Positions 26,009 through 34,091 are shown, numbered from the stretch's first letter. The stretch is DNA of 64,000 nucleotides from UBA3855 sp964472035 (GCA_964472035.1 CAYYIT010000006.1:4377-68376); one strand, 5' to 3'. Translations and numbers: made by a program. Notes: a model not told the origin generated them from the letters alone.

Positions 26009-27568
26009 ATGAAGAGAAAAGCAAACAAGATCGTTGCATGGCTCACAACTGCAGCGATGGCCGTATCCGCATCCATGCTGCCGTTTGCAGTAAGCGCAGC
26101 TACCTATAAGAGAGGCGACGTGGATCTGGACGGCAGAGTCGGCATCACCGATGTAATCACACTTTGCAAGAGCCTGATGGGTGACGGTGCCCTTACCGCT
26201 GCGCAGGCAGCTGTAGCGGACTGTGACGGTGTAAGCGGCGTTAACACCAATGACGCACTGCAGATCCTCCGTTATCTGGTTGCACTGATCGATGACCTGG
26301 GCGGCGACGTAGAAGTGGAAGAAACCACCGAGCCGACCGAGGAAGAGACAGTGGCTCCTACTGAGGAAGAGACCGTCGTAGATCCGACTGAGGAAGAGAC
26401 CGCAGATCCGACTGAGGAAGAGACCGTGGTAGATCCGACTGAGGAAGAAACCGCAGCTCCCACTGAGGAAGAGACCGTGGTAGATCCGACTGAGGAAGAA
26501 ACCACAGCTCCCACCGAGGAAGAGACAGTGGCTCCCACTGAGGCTGGCGCAAAGAAAATTGATGCAGTATGGAGCGCAGGAGAGGTTACAGCAAATCCTG
26601 GTGAAATGATTATGATTCCGATCACGGTAACAGGTGATGTGGATGGCCTGAATCAGTTCAGCTTCACTCTCACTTATGATGATGGTTTTGAAGCCGAGTG
26701 TGTTAATGTTGTGCAGGGCGATGCATATCCGGATCTTGATATGACCGTTGATTTTGATACCAATACAATCATTGCAAACACTACAGATATGACACAAAAC
26801 TATGTGGCTGCGGATGGTTCTGTTGTTTGTGAAGTATACCTTTCGATTGCAGAAGATGCAGAAGCTGGACAGTATGCAGTTATTCTGAATAATATGCAGA
26901 TTTATAATGCTGATGGTGTGATGCTGATTCCCGATATGACCGATGGTTCTATTGAAATCCTTGGTCAGGCTACCGAGGCTCCCACTGAGGAAGAGACAGT
27001 AGCTCCCACCGAGGAAGAGACAGTAGCTCCCACCGAGGAAGAAACTGTAGAACCGACCGAGGAAGAGACCGCAGCTCCTACCGAGGAAGAGACTGTAGAA
27101 CCGACTGAGGAAGAAACCGAGGCTCCGACCGAGGAAGACACTGAGGCAGGCCTTGAGGGTACAACGGAGGTTGTCGAAGCCGAGGTTGTCATCGAAACGG
27201 ATGAGAACGGTAATCAGAAGTCCATTATTACTGTGGACAATGCGCAGTCCTATGAGAAGGTGCAGCTGACCATTACCGGCGGCGTACCGAATTGCAGCAT
27301 TTCCTTCTTTACCTACTATGGTTACTGGGATAATGAACTCGGTGAATGGGTCAATGGCGAGGATTGCCCCTCCTATGATGCAGTATTCGATGAGAACGGT
27401 ACAGCCGTACTGATTGTCGATATCCCTGCGGATGAGCACTGCACCTCCCTGCAGATCGGTATCAGCTACTATCATTCCTGGAGCAATGAAGAAAGCGATA
27501 TGGTTCCGAATGATCAGGAAGGCCTGACATGGGAAGTTGTTGCACAGCTTGTATCCAATGAAGAATGA
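26009..27568 (+). CDS. Adaptor scaffoldin: dockerin-cohesin protein with C-terminal unassigned domain
   Basis: 519-residue secreted cellulosome component. Signal peptide 1-30; dockerin about 34-97 with calcium loops DVDLDGRVGITD and DCDGVSGVNTND; linker of PTEEET repeats 107-178; one cohesin about 183-318 (PGEMIMIPITV, FSFTLTYDD, ending DGSIEIL); a second PTEEET linker 321-378; and a ~130-residue C-terminal domain (388-519) with aromatic residues (FFTYYGYW, ISYYHSW) that I cannot assign. Such a protein would plug into a primary scaffoldin by its dockerin and hold another dockerin protein by its cohesin, like ScaC-type adaptors but in reverse order. The ATG at 26009 follows GGAAGGAAG; longer starts would precede the signal peptide. 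Confidence 0.88.
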   Translation: MKRKANKIVAWLTTAAMAVSASMLPFAVSAATYKRGDVDLDGRVGITDVITLCKSLMGDGALTAAQAAVADCDGVSGVNTNDALQILRYLVALIDDLGGDVEVEETTEPTEEETVAPTEEETVVDPTEEETADPTEEETVVDPTEEETAAPTEEETVVDPTEEETTAPTEEETVAPTEAGAKKIDAVWSAGEVTANPGEMIMIPITVTGDVDGLNQFSFTLTYDDGFEAECVNVVQGDAYPDLDMTVDFDTNTIIANTTDMTQNYVAADGSVVCEVYLSIAEDAEAGQYAVILNNMQIYNADGVMLIPDMTDGSIEILGQATEAPTEEETVAPTEEETVAPTEEETVEPTEEETAAPTEEETVEPTEEETEAPTEEDTEAGLEGTTEVVEAEVVIETDENGNQKSIITVDNAQSYEKVQLTITGGVPNCSISFFTYYGYWDNELGEWVNGEDCPSYDAVFDENGTAVLIVDIPADEHCTSLQIGISYYHSWSNEESDMVPNDQEGLTWEVVAQLVSNEE

Positions 27569-27584
27569 TCCGAACGGATCAAAG

Positions 27585-27619
27585 AAAAGCCCTTCGTACT
27601 CTCGTACGAAGGGCTTTTT
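27585..27619. terminator. Strong bidirectional terminator after the adaptor scaffoldin
   Basis: A 14-bp stem (27586-27599 with 27604-27617) with a four-base loop, ending in a T-run on the plus strand and preceded by A residues giving U on the minus strand. It separates the scaffoldin gene from the convergent cyclophilin gene. Confidence 0.92.
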
Positions 27620-27631
27620 GTAAGCACTCGA

Positions 27632-28102
27632 TTACTTGATGTAAACGCGCTTCATGATCTGGGGAGTTACGGGCATATCTGCGTAGTTGGTCGCAACGCC
27701 TGCGATCTCATCCACGACATCCATGCCGGAAACCACCTTGCCGAATGCGGCGTACTGGCCGTCCAGATAGGATGCATCTGCGTGCATGATGAAGAACTGG
27801 GAACCTGCGGAATCGGGAGCCTGTGCTCTTGCCATGGACAGAACACCGCGGGTGTGCTTGAGGTTGTTTACCACGCCGTTTGCGAGGAACTCACCCTTGA
27901 TGTGCCAGCCGGGACCGCCGGTGCCGTTGCCCTTGGGGCAGCCGCCCTGGATCATGAAACCGGAAATGACTCTGTGGAAGGTCAGACCATCATAGAAACC
28001 ATCCTTCACGAGCTTCTCAAAATTCTCGCAGGAGATCGGAGCGATCTCCGGATACAGCTCAATTTCAATTTCCTTACCGTTTTCCATTTCAATTACAACC
28101 AT
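27632..28102 (-). CDS. Cyclophilin-type peptidyl-prolyl isomerase
   Basis: 156-residue cytoplasmic cyclophilin without a signal peptide. The catalytic arginine motif FHRVISGFMIQGG and the SQFFI and LDGQYAAFG segments are intact. It speeds proline cis-trans isomerisation during folding. Start at 28102 follows GGAGG. It lies downstream of the SpoVK-like gene with a 17-base inverted repeat between them. Confidence 0.94.
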   Translation of the reverse strand: MVVIEMENGKEIEIELYPEIAPISCENFEKLVKDGFYDGLTFHRVISGFMIQGGCPKGNGTGGPGWHIKGEFLANGVVNNLKHTRGVLSMARAQAPDSAGSQFFIMHADASYLDGQYAAFGKVVSGMDVVDEIAGVATNYADMPVTPQIMKRVYIK

Positions 28103-28126
28103 TGTTTAGCCTCCAGTATTGATATT

Positions 28127-28143
28127 TAACAGCAGTGCTGTTA
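28127..28143 (-). repeat. Inverted repeat between the SpoVK-like ATPase gene and the cyclophilin gene
   Basis: TAACAGCA-G-TGCTGTTA, a perfect 8-bp dyad around a single central base. The short loop and the lack of a U-tract make it a poor terminator; it may be an operator or only a weak processing hairpin. Confidence 0.45.
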
Positions 28144-28147
28144 TGGA

Positions 28148-29620
28148 TTAGAATAATTCGACTGCCTCGACGTCTTCCTTGGTGATTGTCACCAGATCCG
28201 TATCGGACAGCTCCGTCATCGTAGAAAGACGGTTTGCCTGATTGGTCAGTGTCTTCTCAAAGAAATTTCGGACATCACGGCCGTTTGCAAAGCCGGGGAG
28301 CTTCTTTTCCACGCGCTGCCTGAAGAACTCACGCACGCAGTCGGCCGCCTCGTCCGTCACCTCGTAGAAGGACTTGCCGCAGATGCCGCTGAAGATATCC
28401 ATCAGCTCGTCCGCTGTGTAATCATCGAACAGGATCTGCTTGTTGAAACGCGAGCGCAGACCCGGATTGGAATCCAGAAAATCCTGCATCAGCTCAGGAT
28501 AGCCTGCAACAATGACAACGAAATCATCTCTGTGATCCTCCATCGCCTTGAGCAGGGTGTTGACCGCCTCCGTACCGAAATCATTTGTACCGGATGCCGC
28601 AGTGAGGGAGTAAGCCTCATCAATGAACAGGACACCGCCCAGTGCGCTGTCAATGACCTTCTTGGTCTTGATCGCCGTCTGTCCGACATAGCCGCTGACA
28701 AGCGCAGAGCGGTCTACTTCGACCAGATGTCCCTTCTCCAGAACACCGAGCTTGCGGTAGATCTTGCTCATCAGTCTGGCAACGGTGGTCTTGCCGGTAC
28801 CGGGATTGCCCGAGAATACCATGTGCAGCGTTACATCCGTCTGCGGCAGACCGCGCTGTGCGCGCATTTTATGTACCTTCAGAAGGTTGATCAGGCTGTT
28901 GAGATCCTCCTTGACCTTCGTCAGACCTGTCAGGTCATTCAGTCCCTGCAGCAGCTCTTCAAGGGTCTCCTCCGGCTCTTCCGGCTCCGGATTCGGTGTC
29001 GGCTCGGAGGGCTCCGCAGCCGCCTGTGCGGGCACGATCGCCGGCACGTCCATCTTCTCCTTGGCAGAAACCACCGGAGTGACGGGGGCATCATTCATTG
29101 CAGGCAGCTTTCCGTCCGGATAGAGACGCTTCCAGCTGCGCAGATACGCGCTTCGGTAATTCTTCAGGCGAAGCATCAGCGTCGCCATTGCCTTGGTCTG
29201 GCGGTCATCGTACTTGCCGTCGTTGATGATGAATTCCAGTCCCAGCTCGTCCAGGAATTCCAGCAGCATCAGGGAAGTACTGCCGTTGGCAGCCTGATTC
29301 TGGATATCCGCATTGATGAACACCGTCAGCAGGCCGAGGATCGTATCGAAGATGCCGTCCGCGGAGATCTTATGCTCGCGTACAAAGCGTTCCACATAAT
29401 CCTTGGAGAGCGAGAAGTTCAGGCAGCGGTTAATGATATCCACCTCATAATCCATGATGGCATGGTCGCTGTCGGCCATATAGAGCATGAACTTCATGAT
29501 GGAGAACTGTGCATAGTCACGCATTGGCATATGGCAGTCCTTGATCCGGAGTCCCTGCTTTTCATATTGTTCACTGAGGCTGTAAATGTACTGCAGTGTA
29601 TCGTTCATTGAAGGCTTCAA
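28148..29620 (-). CDS. AAA+ ATPase of the CbxX/SpoVK family
   Basis: 490-residue protein. Residues 1-165 are a helical N-terminal domain of unknown type, followed by a Pro/Glu-rich linker (about 195-225) and one AAA+ module: Walker A SGNPGTGKTT, the YVGQTA pore-region motif, Walker B VLFIDEAYSL, and arginine finger LRSRF. Sporulation ATPase SpoVK and the rubisco activase CbbX belong to this family. I keep the TTG start at 29620 because AAAGGAG lies 10 bases upstream; the ATG at 29608 is 22 bases away. The N-terminal domain might be TerB-like, which is uncertain. Confidence 0.88.
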   Translation of the reverse strand: MKPSMNDTLQYIYSLSEQYEKQGLRIKDCHMPMRDYAQFSIMKFMLYMADSDHAIMDYEVDIINRCLNFSLSKDYVERFVREHKISADGIFDTILGLLTVFINADIQNQAANGSTSLMLLEFLDELGLEFIINDGKYDDRQTKAMATLMLRLKNYRSAYLRSWKRLYPDGKLPAMNDAPVTPVVSAKEKMDVPAIVPAQAAAEPSEPTPNPEPEEPEETLEELLQGLNDLTGLTKVKEDLNSLINLLKVHKMRAQRGLPQTDVTLHMVFSGNPGTGKTTVARLMSKIYRKLGVLEKGHLVEVDRSALVSGYVGQTAIKTKKVIDSALGGVLFIDEAYSLTAASGTNDFGTEAVNTLLKAMEDHRDDFVVIVAGYPELMQDFLDSNPGLRSRFNKQILFDDYTADELMDIFSGICGKSFYEVTDEAADCVREFFRQRVEKKLPGFANGRDVRNFFEKTLTNQANRLSTMTELSDTDLVTITKEDVEAVELF

Positions 29621-29677
29621 GTCGCTTCAGCTCCTTTATCATTTTCAGCTCCGCTGAGGGAGTGCAGTATTTCTTCT

Positions 29678-29706
29678 ATTATACCAAATTTCCAGTAAAA
29701 ACACAA
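29678..29706 (-). promoter_or_regulatory. Promoter of the SpoVK-like/cyclophilin unit
   Basis: On the minus strand TTGTGT (29701-29706), a 17-base spacer and TATAAT (29678-29683) with TG-n extension. A vegetative promoter rather than a sporulation one, by sequence. Confidence 0.8.
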
Positions 29707-29736
29707 GTGGTATTTGAAAAAAGAAGTGTATTTCTG

Positions 29737-29769
29737 AAAAATCCCCCTGCACCGTCGGATACAGGGGGA
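29737..29769 (-). terminator. Terminator downstream of the AbrB-type gene
   Basis: On the minus strand an 8-bp stem (29742-29749 with 29762-29769) is followed by A and a U-run (29737-29741). It ends the minus-strand cluster that contains rplU, obg and yebC. Confidence 0.85.
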
Positions 29770-29773
29770 GGGA

Positions 29774-30016
29774 TCATTTCATTTTCAGTTCTGAAACGCA
29801 TCTCTGACAGATCTTCTTATCATGATGATCGATCAGATTCTCATGATTGCCGCAGAGAATGCAGCTCAGCTGACTCTTTCTGAGGATGATGCTGTCGCCC
29901 TCAGTGAAGATCTGCAGATAGTCATTCTCGTTGATGTCGAGACTTTTCCGCAGCTCCTTGGGAAGCACAAAGCGGCCCAATGTATCGATTCGTCTGAAAA
30001 TTCCTGTACTTTTCAT
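29774..30016 (-). CDS. AbrB/SpoVT-type regulator with C-terminal zinc ribbon
   Basis: 80-residue protein. Residues 1-48 are a swapped-hairpin AbrB DNA-binding domain (GIFRRIDTLGRFVLPKELR). Residues 52-73 hold two CxxC pairs (Cys52, Cys55, Cys70, Cys73) that probably bind zinc. Transition-state regulators of this kind control stationary-phase and sporulation genes. The ATG at 30016 follows AAGGAG; an upstream TTG would overlap that site. It lies 38 bases after yebC and is probably co-transcribed. Confidence 0.88.
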   Translation of the reverse strand: MKSTGIFRRIDTLGRFVLPKELRKSLDINENDYLQIFTEGDSIILRKSQLSCILCGNHENLIDHHDKKICQRCVSELKMK

Positions 30017-30054
30017 GATGTCACACTCCTTGGTCAAAAAACAAATGTCACGGC

Positions 30055-30792
30055 TTATTCAGCGTCTTCCGGCATCTCCCAGTTATGATATACGTTCTGT
30101 ACGTCATCATTTTCTTCCAGATGGTCCAGAAGCAGCTGCATCTTCTTGATGGCATCCTCGTCCGTCAGCTGTGTATAAGTGGACGGAACCTTCTCTGCCT
30201 CAGCGGAAAGTACAGTATAGCCCTTGGCTTCGAGCGCCTCGCGCATTGCAGCAACGCCGGTAGGATCGCATTCCATCACAATGGTCTCTTCCTCAACGGT
30301 CAGATCCTCGCCGCCGCAGTCGAAGCAGTCCTCCATTGCAGTATCCTCATCGATGCCGGTGTTTTCCACAACAACGATACCCTTTGTGGAGAACATGAAG
30401 GATACACAGCCGATGGTACCCAGATTGCCGCCGTACTTATCGAAGTAGTGGCGTACATCCGCAGCGGTACGGTTCTTGTTGTCGGTAAGGCATTCTACGA
30501 TGACTGCAACACCGTTCGGACCATAGCCCTCGTATACCATGGACTCGTAATCATTTTTGGAACCTTCGCCGGAAGCCTTCTTGATCACGCGGTCAATGTT
30601 ATCGTTCGGTACGTTGTTGGACTTTGCCTTCGCGATCAGCTCGCGGAGCTTTGCATTGTTGTTCGGATCGGGACCGCCCTCCTTGACGCAGACAATGATC
30701 TCACGTCCGATCTTGGTGAAGATCTTGGCCTTGACAGCGTCAGTGGCTTCCTTCTTGCGCTTGATATTATTCCACTTGGAATGTCCTGACAT
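30055..30792 (-). CDS. yebC: YebC/PmpR family regulator or translation factor
   Basis: 245-residue member of the YebC/TACO1 family. The N-terminus MSGHSKWNNIKRKK and the segment AKANNVP-like (AKSNNVPNDNIDRVIKKASGEG) are diagnostic. Members have been described as transcription regulators and as factors relieving ribosome stalling on proline stretches; the second role would suit a cell that makes proline-rich linkers, as inference. Start at 30792 with a GGAGT ribosome site; six bases after mrnC. Confidence 0.94.
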   Translation of the reverse strand: MSGHSKWNNIKRKKEATDAVKAKIFTKIGREIIVCVKEGGPDPNNNAKLRELIAKAKSNNVPNDNIDRVIKKASGEGSKNDYESMVYEGYGPNGVAVIVECLTDNKNRTAADVRHYFDKYGGNLGTIGCVSFMFSTKGIVVVENTGIDEDTAMEDCFDCGGEDLTVEEETIVMECDPTGVAAMREALEAKGYTVLSAEAEKVPSTYTQLTDEDAIKKMQLLLDHLEENDDVQNVYHNWEMPEDAE

Positions 30793-30798
30793 GGTTTA

Positions 30799-31221
30799 TC
30801 ACTCCTTATTCTTTAGCTGCAGGATCTCGTCCTGCATATTCCAGATGGCGGTGAACAGTTCCTCCAGCCGTCCGGTGTTTCCTGTTAAGTGCAGATATCC
30901 GAAGACGCTTTCGAGTCCGGTGGCCTTCCGGTAATCCGCAGGGGATGCGCTATGGGGAACCGTGTTTCCGGTTGCATTCCTGCCGCGCAGGAAGATCTGA
31001 TGCTCTTTCTCTGTAAAGCTGTCCATCAGCCGCTCAGCAGCACGCGCCTGAAAGAAGGCGCACACCAGCTCGATCTTGGAGGAATGCAGCTTCTTGACCG
31101 GTGTGTTGCCGCGCTCGACGATCGCAGAGCGCACCATCAGTTCATATACGCTGTCTCCAAGAAATGCGAGTGTCAGGGGACTGTACAGATTGGCTTCTTT
31201 TTCCGTAAAATGTAATCCCAT
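30799..31221 (-). CDS. mrnC: Mini-ribonuclease 3
   Basis: 140-residue Mini-III, an RNase III catalytic domain without the double-stranded RNA-binding domain; in B. subtilis it matures 23S rRNA ends. The active-site Asp lies in LAFLGDSVYELMVR, and the later EAVFGYLHL-like segment (LESVFGYLHL) supplies the second acidic residue. Length is normal. The ribosome site before 31221 is weak; five bases separate it from obg, suggesting coupling. Confidence 0.93.
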   Translation of the reverse strand: MGLHFTEKEANLYSPLTLAFLGDSVYELMVRSAIVERGNTPVKKLHSSKIELVCAFFQARAAERLMDSFTEKEHQIFLRGRNATGNTVPHSASPADYRKATGLESVFGYLHLTGNTGRLEELFTAIWNMQDEILQLKNKE

Positions 31222-31226
31222 AGCCG

Positions 31227-32507
31227 TTACCTGATATAATCGAATTCGAATCCGAAGATGTTGACCGTGCTGCCCTCTTCAATGCCGATTTCTTCCAGCT
31301 TGTCAATAATGCCGCTGGAGCGCAGCACGCGCTGGAAATACTGCAGGGAAGAATAGTCCTCCATGTTGACCGTACGAAGGATCGGCTCAAGCCACGGTGC
31401 GGAAACATAGTAAACACCGTCCTCCACCTCGACCTCGAATTCCTGTCTGGAATTCGAGAAGCGCTGTTCCCATTCCTCCTGGGAAAGCGGCTGTGCCTCG
31501 TAGATCTTCACAGGGGGCAGCTCTGTGAGCTTCTGGCCGACAGCATCCATCAGATCCTGTGTTCCCTGTGTCGTTGCAGCGGAGATCGTAAAGAAGGGGA
31601 GACCCTGCTCTTCGATATACGCCTGCAGACGATCGATCTGCTCCTGCGTTGCCATATCGGACTTGTTGGCTACCACCATCTGCGGACACTCAGCAAGGGA
31701 CTCGCTGAAATTCGCCAGCTCCTTGTTGATCGCTTCGAAATCCTCGATCGGATCGCGTCCCTCAATGCCGGAAACATCCAGCACATGCAGGATCAGACGG
31801 CAGCGTTCCACATGCCGCAGGAACTCATGGCCAAGTCCGGTTCCTTCGCTTGCACCCTCGATCAGACCGGGAATATCCGCCATCACGAAGGAACGCTCCG
31901 CATCCAGACGAACCACGCCCAGAACAGGCGTCAGTGTCGTAAAGTGGTAGTTTGCGATCTTCGGCTTTGCAGCGCTCACAACGGAGATGAGCGTGGACTT
32001 GCCGACATTCGGGAAACCGACCAGGCCCACATCCGCCAGCAGCTTCAGCTCCAGTGTTACCTCGAACTGCTCGCCGGGGAAGCCGGGCTTTGCAAAACGG
32101 GGGATCTGTCTTGTGGAGGTGGCAAAATTGCTGTTGCCCTTGCCGCCTCTGCCGCCCTTCGCGAGGATCTTCGGCTCGTCATCGGACATATCCGCCATGA
32201 TTCTGCCGGTCTCTGCCTCACGCACCAGCGTACCTCTCGGAACCTTGATGACAAGGTCGGGTGCGCTTTTGCCGGTGCAGCGCTTCTTACCGCCGTTTTC
32301 GCCGTTTTCCGCAACATATTTTCTCTTGTAACGAAAATCGATCAGAGTGGAGAAATTATCATCCACCTGGAATACGATATTACCGCCGTTGCCGCCGTCT
32401 CCGCCGTCGGGACCGCCGGCAGCGACATATTTTTCTCTGTGAAAGGAGACAGCACCATCGCCGCCATCTCCGGCTTTTATCTTGATCTTGGCTTTATCGA
32501 CAAACAT
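31227..32507 (-). CDS. obg: Ribosome-associated GTPase Obg
   Basis: 426-residue Obg/CgtA. The glycine-rich Obg fold is residues 1-158, then the GTPase domain with G1 GFPNVGKST, switch II DIPGLIEGA, G4 NKSD and G5 SAAT, and a C-terminal OCT domain (about 345-426). It acts in late 50S assembly and stress response, and in Bacillus in the start of sporulation. Start follows AAAGGAAAG. A 14-bp terminator-like hairpin lies between rpmA and obg, so obg is probably made from partial read-through. Confidence 0.96.
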   Translation of the reverse strand: MFVDKAKIKIKAGDGGDGAVSFHREKYVAAGGPDGGDGGNGGNIVFQVDDNFSTLIDFRYKRKYVAENGENGGKKRCTGKSAPDLVIKVPRGTLVREAETGRIMADMSDDEPKILAKGGRGGKGNSNFATSTRQIPRFAKPGFPGEQFEVTLELKLLADVGLVGFPNVGKSTLISVVSAAKPKIANYHFTTLTPVLGVVRLDAERSFVMADIPGLIEGASEGTGLGHEFLRHVERCRLILHVLDVSGIEGRDPIEDFEAINKELANFSESLAECPQMVVANKSDMATQEQIDRLQAYIEEQGLPFFTISAATTQGTQDLMDAVGQKLTELPPVKIYEAQPLSQEEWEQRFSNSRQEFEVEVEDGVYYVSAPWLEPILRTVNMEDYSSLQYFQRVLRSSGIIDKLEEIGIEEGSTVNIFGFEFDYIR

Positions 32508-32524
32508 GATACTTTCCTTTCGCT

Positions 32525-32565
32525 AAAACAAAATCCCAAGCTTTCAGTAAAAAAGCCCGGGATTT
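32525..32565 (-). terminator. Terminator or attenuator between rpmA and obg
   Basis: On the minus strand a 14-bp stem with two G-U pairs (32552-32565 with 32531-32544) and a 7-base loop, followed by TGTTTT. It would lower expression of obg, mrnC and yebC relative to the ribosomal genes. Confidence 0.7.
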
Positions 32566-32614
32566 ATGTTCTGTCAATCAACGGGATGCACTAATATTGC
32601 GTGAATACGCACAA

Positions 32615-32893
32615 TTAGTCAGCGTAAACGCATACGCGCTTACGATCGCGACCCCAGCGCTCGAACTTGACTCTTCCGTCAACCATAGCGAACAGAGTGT
32701 CATCAGAACCTCTGCCTACGCCCTCGCCCGGATGAATGTGAGTACCACGCTGACGAACGATGATGTTGCCGGCAGTTACGAACTGACCGTCAGCACGCTT
32801 AACACCGAGTCTCTTGGATTCAGAGTCACGGCCGTTCTTAGTGGAACCCATACCTTTCTTATGTGCAAAAAACTGCATACTGATTCTAAGCAT
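32615..32893 (-). CDS. rpmA: Ribosomal protein L27 with cleavable N-terminal extension
   Basis: 92-residue bL27, which reaches the peptidyl-transferase centre with its N-terminus. The protein begins with MLRISMQFF before the conserved AHKKG; in Firmicutes this extension is removed after the FF pair by the protease Prp, encoded next door. The rest (STKNGRDSESKRLGVK, GNIIVRQRGT) is typical. It is the last gene of the rplU-prp-rpmA unit. Confidence 0.97.
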   Translation of the reverse strand: MLRISMQFFAHKKGMGSTKNGRDSESKRLGVKRADGQFVTAGNIIVRQRGTHIHPGEGVGRGSDDTLFAMVDGRVKFERWGRDRKRVCVYAD

Positions 32894-32896
32894 TGT

Positions 32897-33208
32897 TTAC
32901 ACCTCCGCAAAATCAAATTTGATCGTGTCCGGAAATTCTTCCGAAATACATTGCAGATGGACATATAAAGCCTCTAAAAGCTTCACCGAAATATCGCTGC
33001 CGTCCGTACGGATATTTACCGTATCTCCCTTAGCCGCAGCCTGTGCATTCTCCTTGAACGTTTCCGTCAGAAGATTCGCCGTGAGCTGCACCGCAGAAGA
33101 AACCGCCGCGCAGACAACATCCTGTCCGTGTTCTGCATAGCCTGCATGTCCCTTGACGGAACATCTGCAGAGCCTGCCGTTTTTACGATAAAAAACAGCT
33201 TTCAGCAT
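32897..33208 (-). CDS. prp: Ribosomal-processing cysteine protease Prp
   Basis: 103-residue protease that cleaves the L27 N-terminal extension before ribosome assembly. The catalytic His21 (KGHAGYA) and Cys33 (DVVCAAVS) are both present. The gene lies between rplU and rpmA as in other Firmicutes, three bases before rpmA, so enzyme and substrate are made together. Confidence 0.95.
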   Translation of the reverse strand: MLKAVFYRKNGRLCRCSVKGHAGYAEHGQDVVCAAVSSAVQLTANLLTETFKENAQAAAKGDTVNIRTDGSDISVKLLEALYVHLQCISEEFPDTIKFDFAEV

Positions 33209-33220
33209 AATGATTCAGCC

Positions 33221-33532
33221 TTATGCCTTGATGGATTCGATCTGAACCTGTGTGTAGGGCTGTCTGTGACCCATCTTACGCTTTTCACCCTTCTTGGGCT
33301 TGTAAGTGAAGACAGTGATCTTCTTACCCTTACCGTTCTTGAGAACCTTTGCGGATACGGTTGCACCTTCAACGTAAGGAGCACCTACGCTCAGACCGCT
33401 CTCAGAATTCACAGCAACAACCTTGTCGAAAGTTACTGTCTCGTCAGCTTCAACATTCAGCTTCTCGATGAATACAACATCACCCTCATGAACCTGATAC
33501 TGCTTACCGCCTGTTTCGATTACTGCGTACAT
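33221..33532 (-). CDS. rplU: Ribosomal protein L21
   Basis: 103-residue bL21, an early-binding protein of the large subunit. MYAVIETGGKQYQV at the start and the GHRQPYTQV ending are family signatures. The start is the ATG at 33532; the longer open frame upstream reads through the leader RNA. It is the first gene of rplU-prp-rpmA, behind a strong promoter and a structured leader. Confidence 0.96.
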   Translation of the reverse strand: MYAVIETGGKQYQVHEGDVVFIEKLNVEADETVTFDKVVAVNSESGLSVGAPYVEGATVSAKVLKNGKGKKITVFTYKPKKGEKRKMGHRQPYTQVQIESIKA

Positions 33533-33615
33533 CAATCTGGCACCTGCCTTTTCTAAAAACTCGCTGTCTTGGGCGGCGTTTGCACGCACTTATCCCGTAG
33601 CCCAACACATGCGGC
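33533..33615 (-). promoter_or_regulatory. Putative L21 leader RNA
   Basis: The transcript between the promoter and rplU can fold: GCCCAA (33600-33605) pairs with TTGGGC (33569-33574), enclosing a GCGT-TTGC-ACGC hairpin (33576-33587). Firmicute rplU genes often carry an autoregulatory L21 leader; identity here is inferred from position and structure. Confidence 0.5.
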
Positions 33616-33621
33616 AAATCT

Positions 33622-33650
33622 ATTTTATCACAATTTCGAAGGCTTGTCAA
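33622..33650 (-). promoter_or_regulatory. Promoter of rplU-prp-rpmA
   Basis: On the minus strand consensus TTGACA (33645-33650), a 17-base spacer and TAAAAT (33622-33627). Confidence 0.88.
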
Positions 33651-33686
33651 GTGCTTTTTTGCAATTTTTTGCAGTTTTTTCAGAAA

Positions 33687-33702
33687 CGGGAGGATGCTCC
33701 CG
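33687..33702 (-). terminator. Weak terminator after the small hypothetical gene
   Basis: A 6-bp GC-rich stem CGGGAG/CTCCCG with a four-base loop, followed on the minus strand by TTTCTG. Short stem and interrupted U-tract make it weak. Confidence 0.5.
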
Positions 33703-33712
33703 TCCTGTTGTA

Positions 33713-33919
33713 CTACATCTGCTCCGGATCGATCACAGGCGGCAGGTAGGGGTAGAGACCGCTGTAGTTTTCAAGATTTTCCTCATTCTGGGGATTTGCC
33801 GGGATCAACCCCGTCATGTCCGTCATACATCCCGTTTCCTGATCGAGGATCTCCTGCATCTCCTCCACGGGGAAGAGGGGCGTGCGGCGTTCATCCGGTT
33901 CCATTGGTTTCTGTTTCAT
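33713..33919 (-). CDS. Small acidic proline-rich hypothetical protein
   Basis: 68-residue protein with no membrane segment, a net acidic charge and a Pro/Tyr-rich end (YSGLYPYLPPVIDPEQM). AAAGGAG 8 bases before the ATG at 33919 supports translation. Its size and Pro/Tyr content recall small spore-coat-associated proteins, but I see no diagnostic motif, so no function is assigned. It is a single gene between rplU and yicC. Confidence 0.6.
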   Translation of the reverse strand: MKQKPMEPDERRTPLFPVEEMQEILDQETGCMTDMTGLIPANPQNEENLENYSGLYPYLPPVIDPEQM

Positions 33920-34091
33920 ATCGATGCTCCTTTCAGTGATTTGCAGATAGGATAACCGGAATGTGCCGGTCTATGCAGCGATCCTTCTGGAAATGCTGCC
34001 GATATACATTCATAATTGTTCTATATTCCGTGCCGGAAAAACGGGTATTTTGTCATTTATGTAGAAATGTAAACTTTTCGTGAATGTTCCC

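Noticed and set aside
26340..27140. Tandem repeats at 26.3-27.1 kb as a possible CRISPR array
   Set aside because: The repeats are in-frame PTEEET codons of a secreted protein linker, with no constant repeat/variable spacer pattern and no cas genes.
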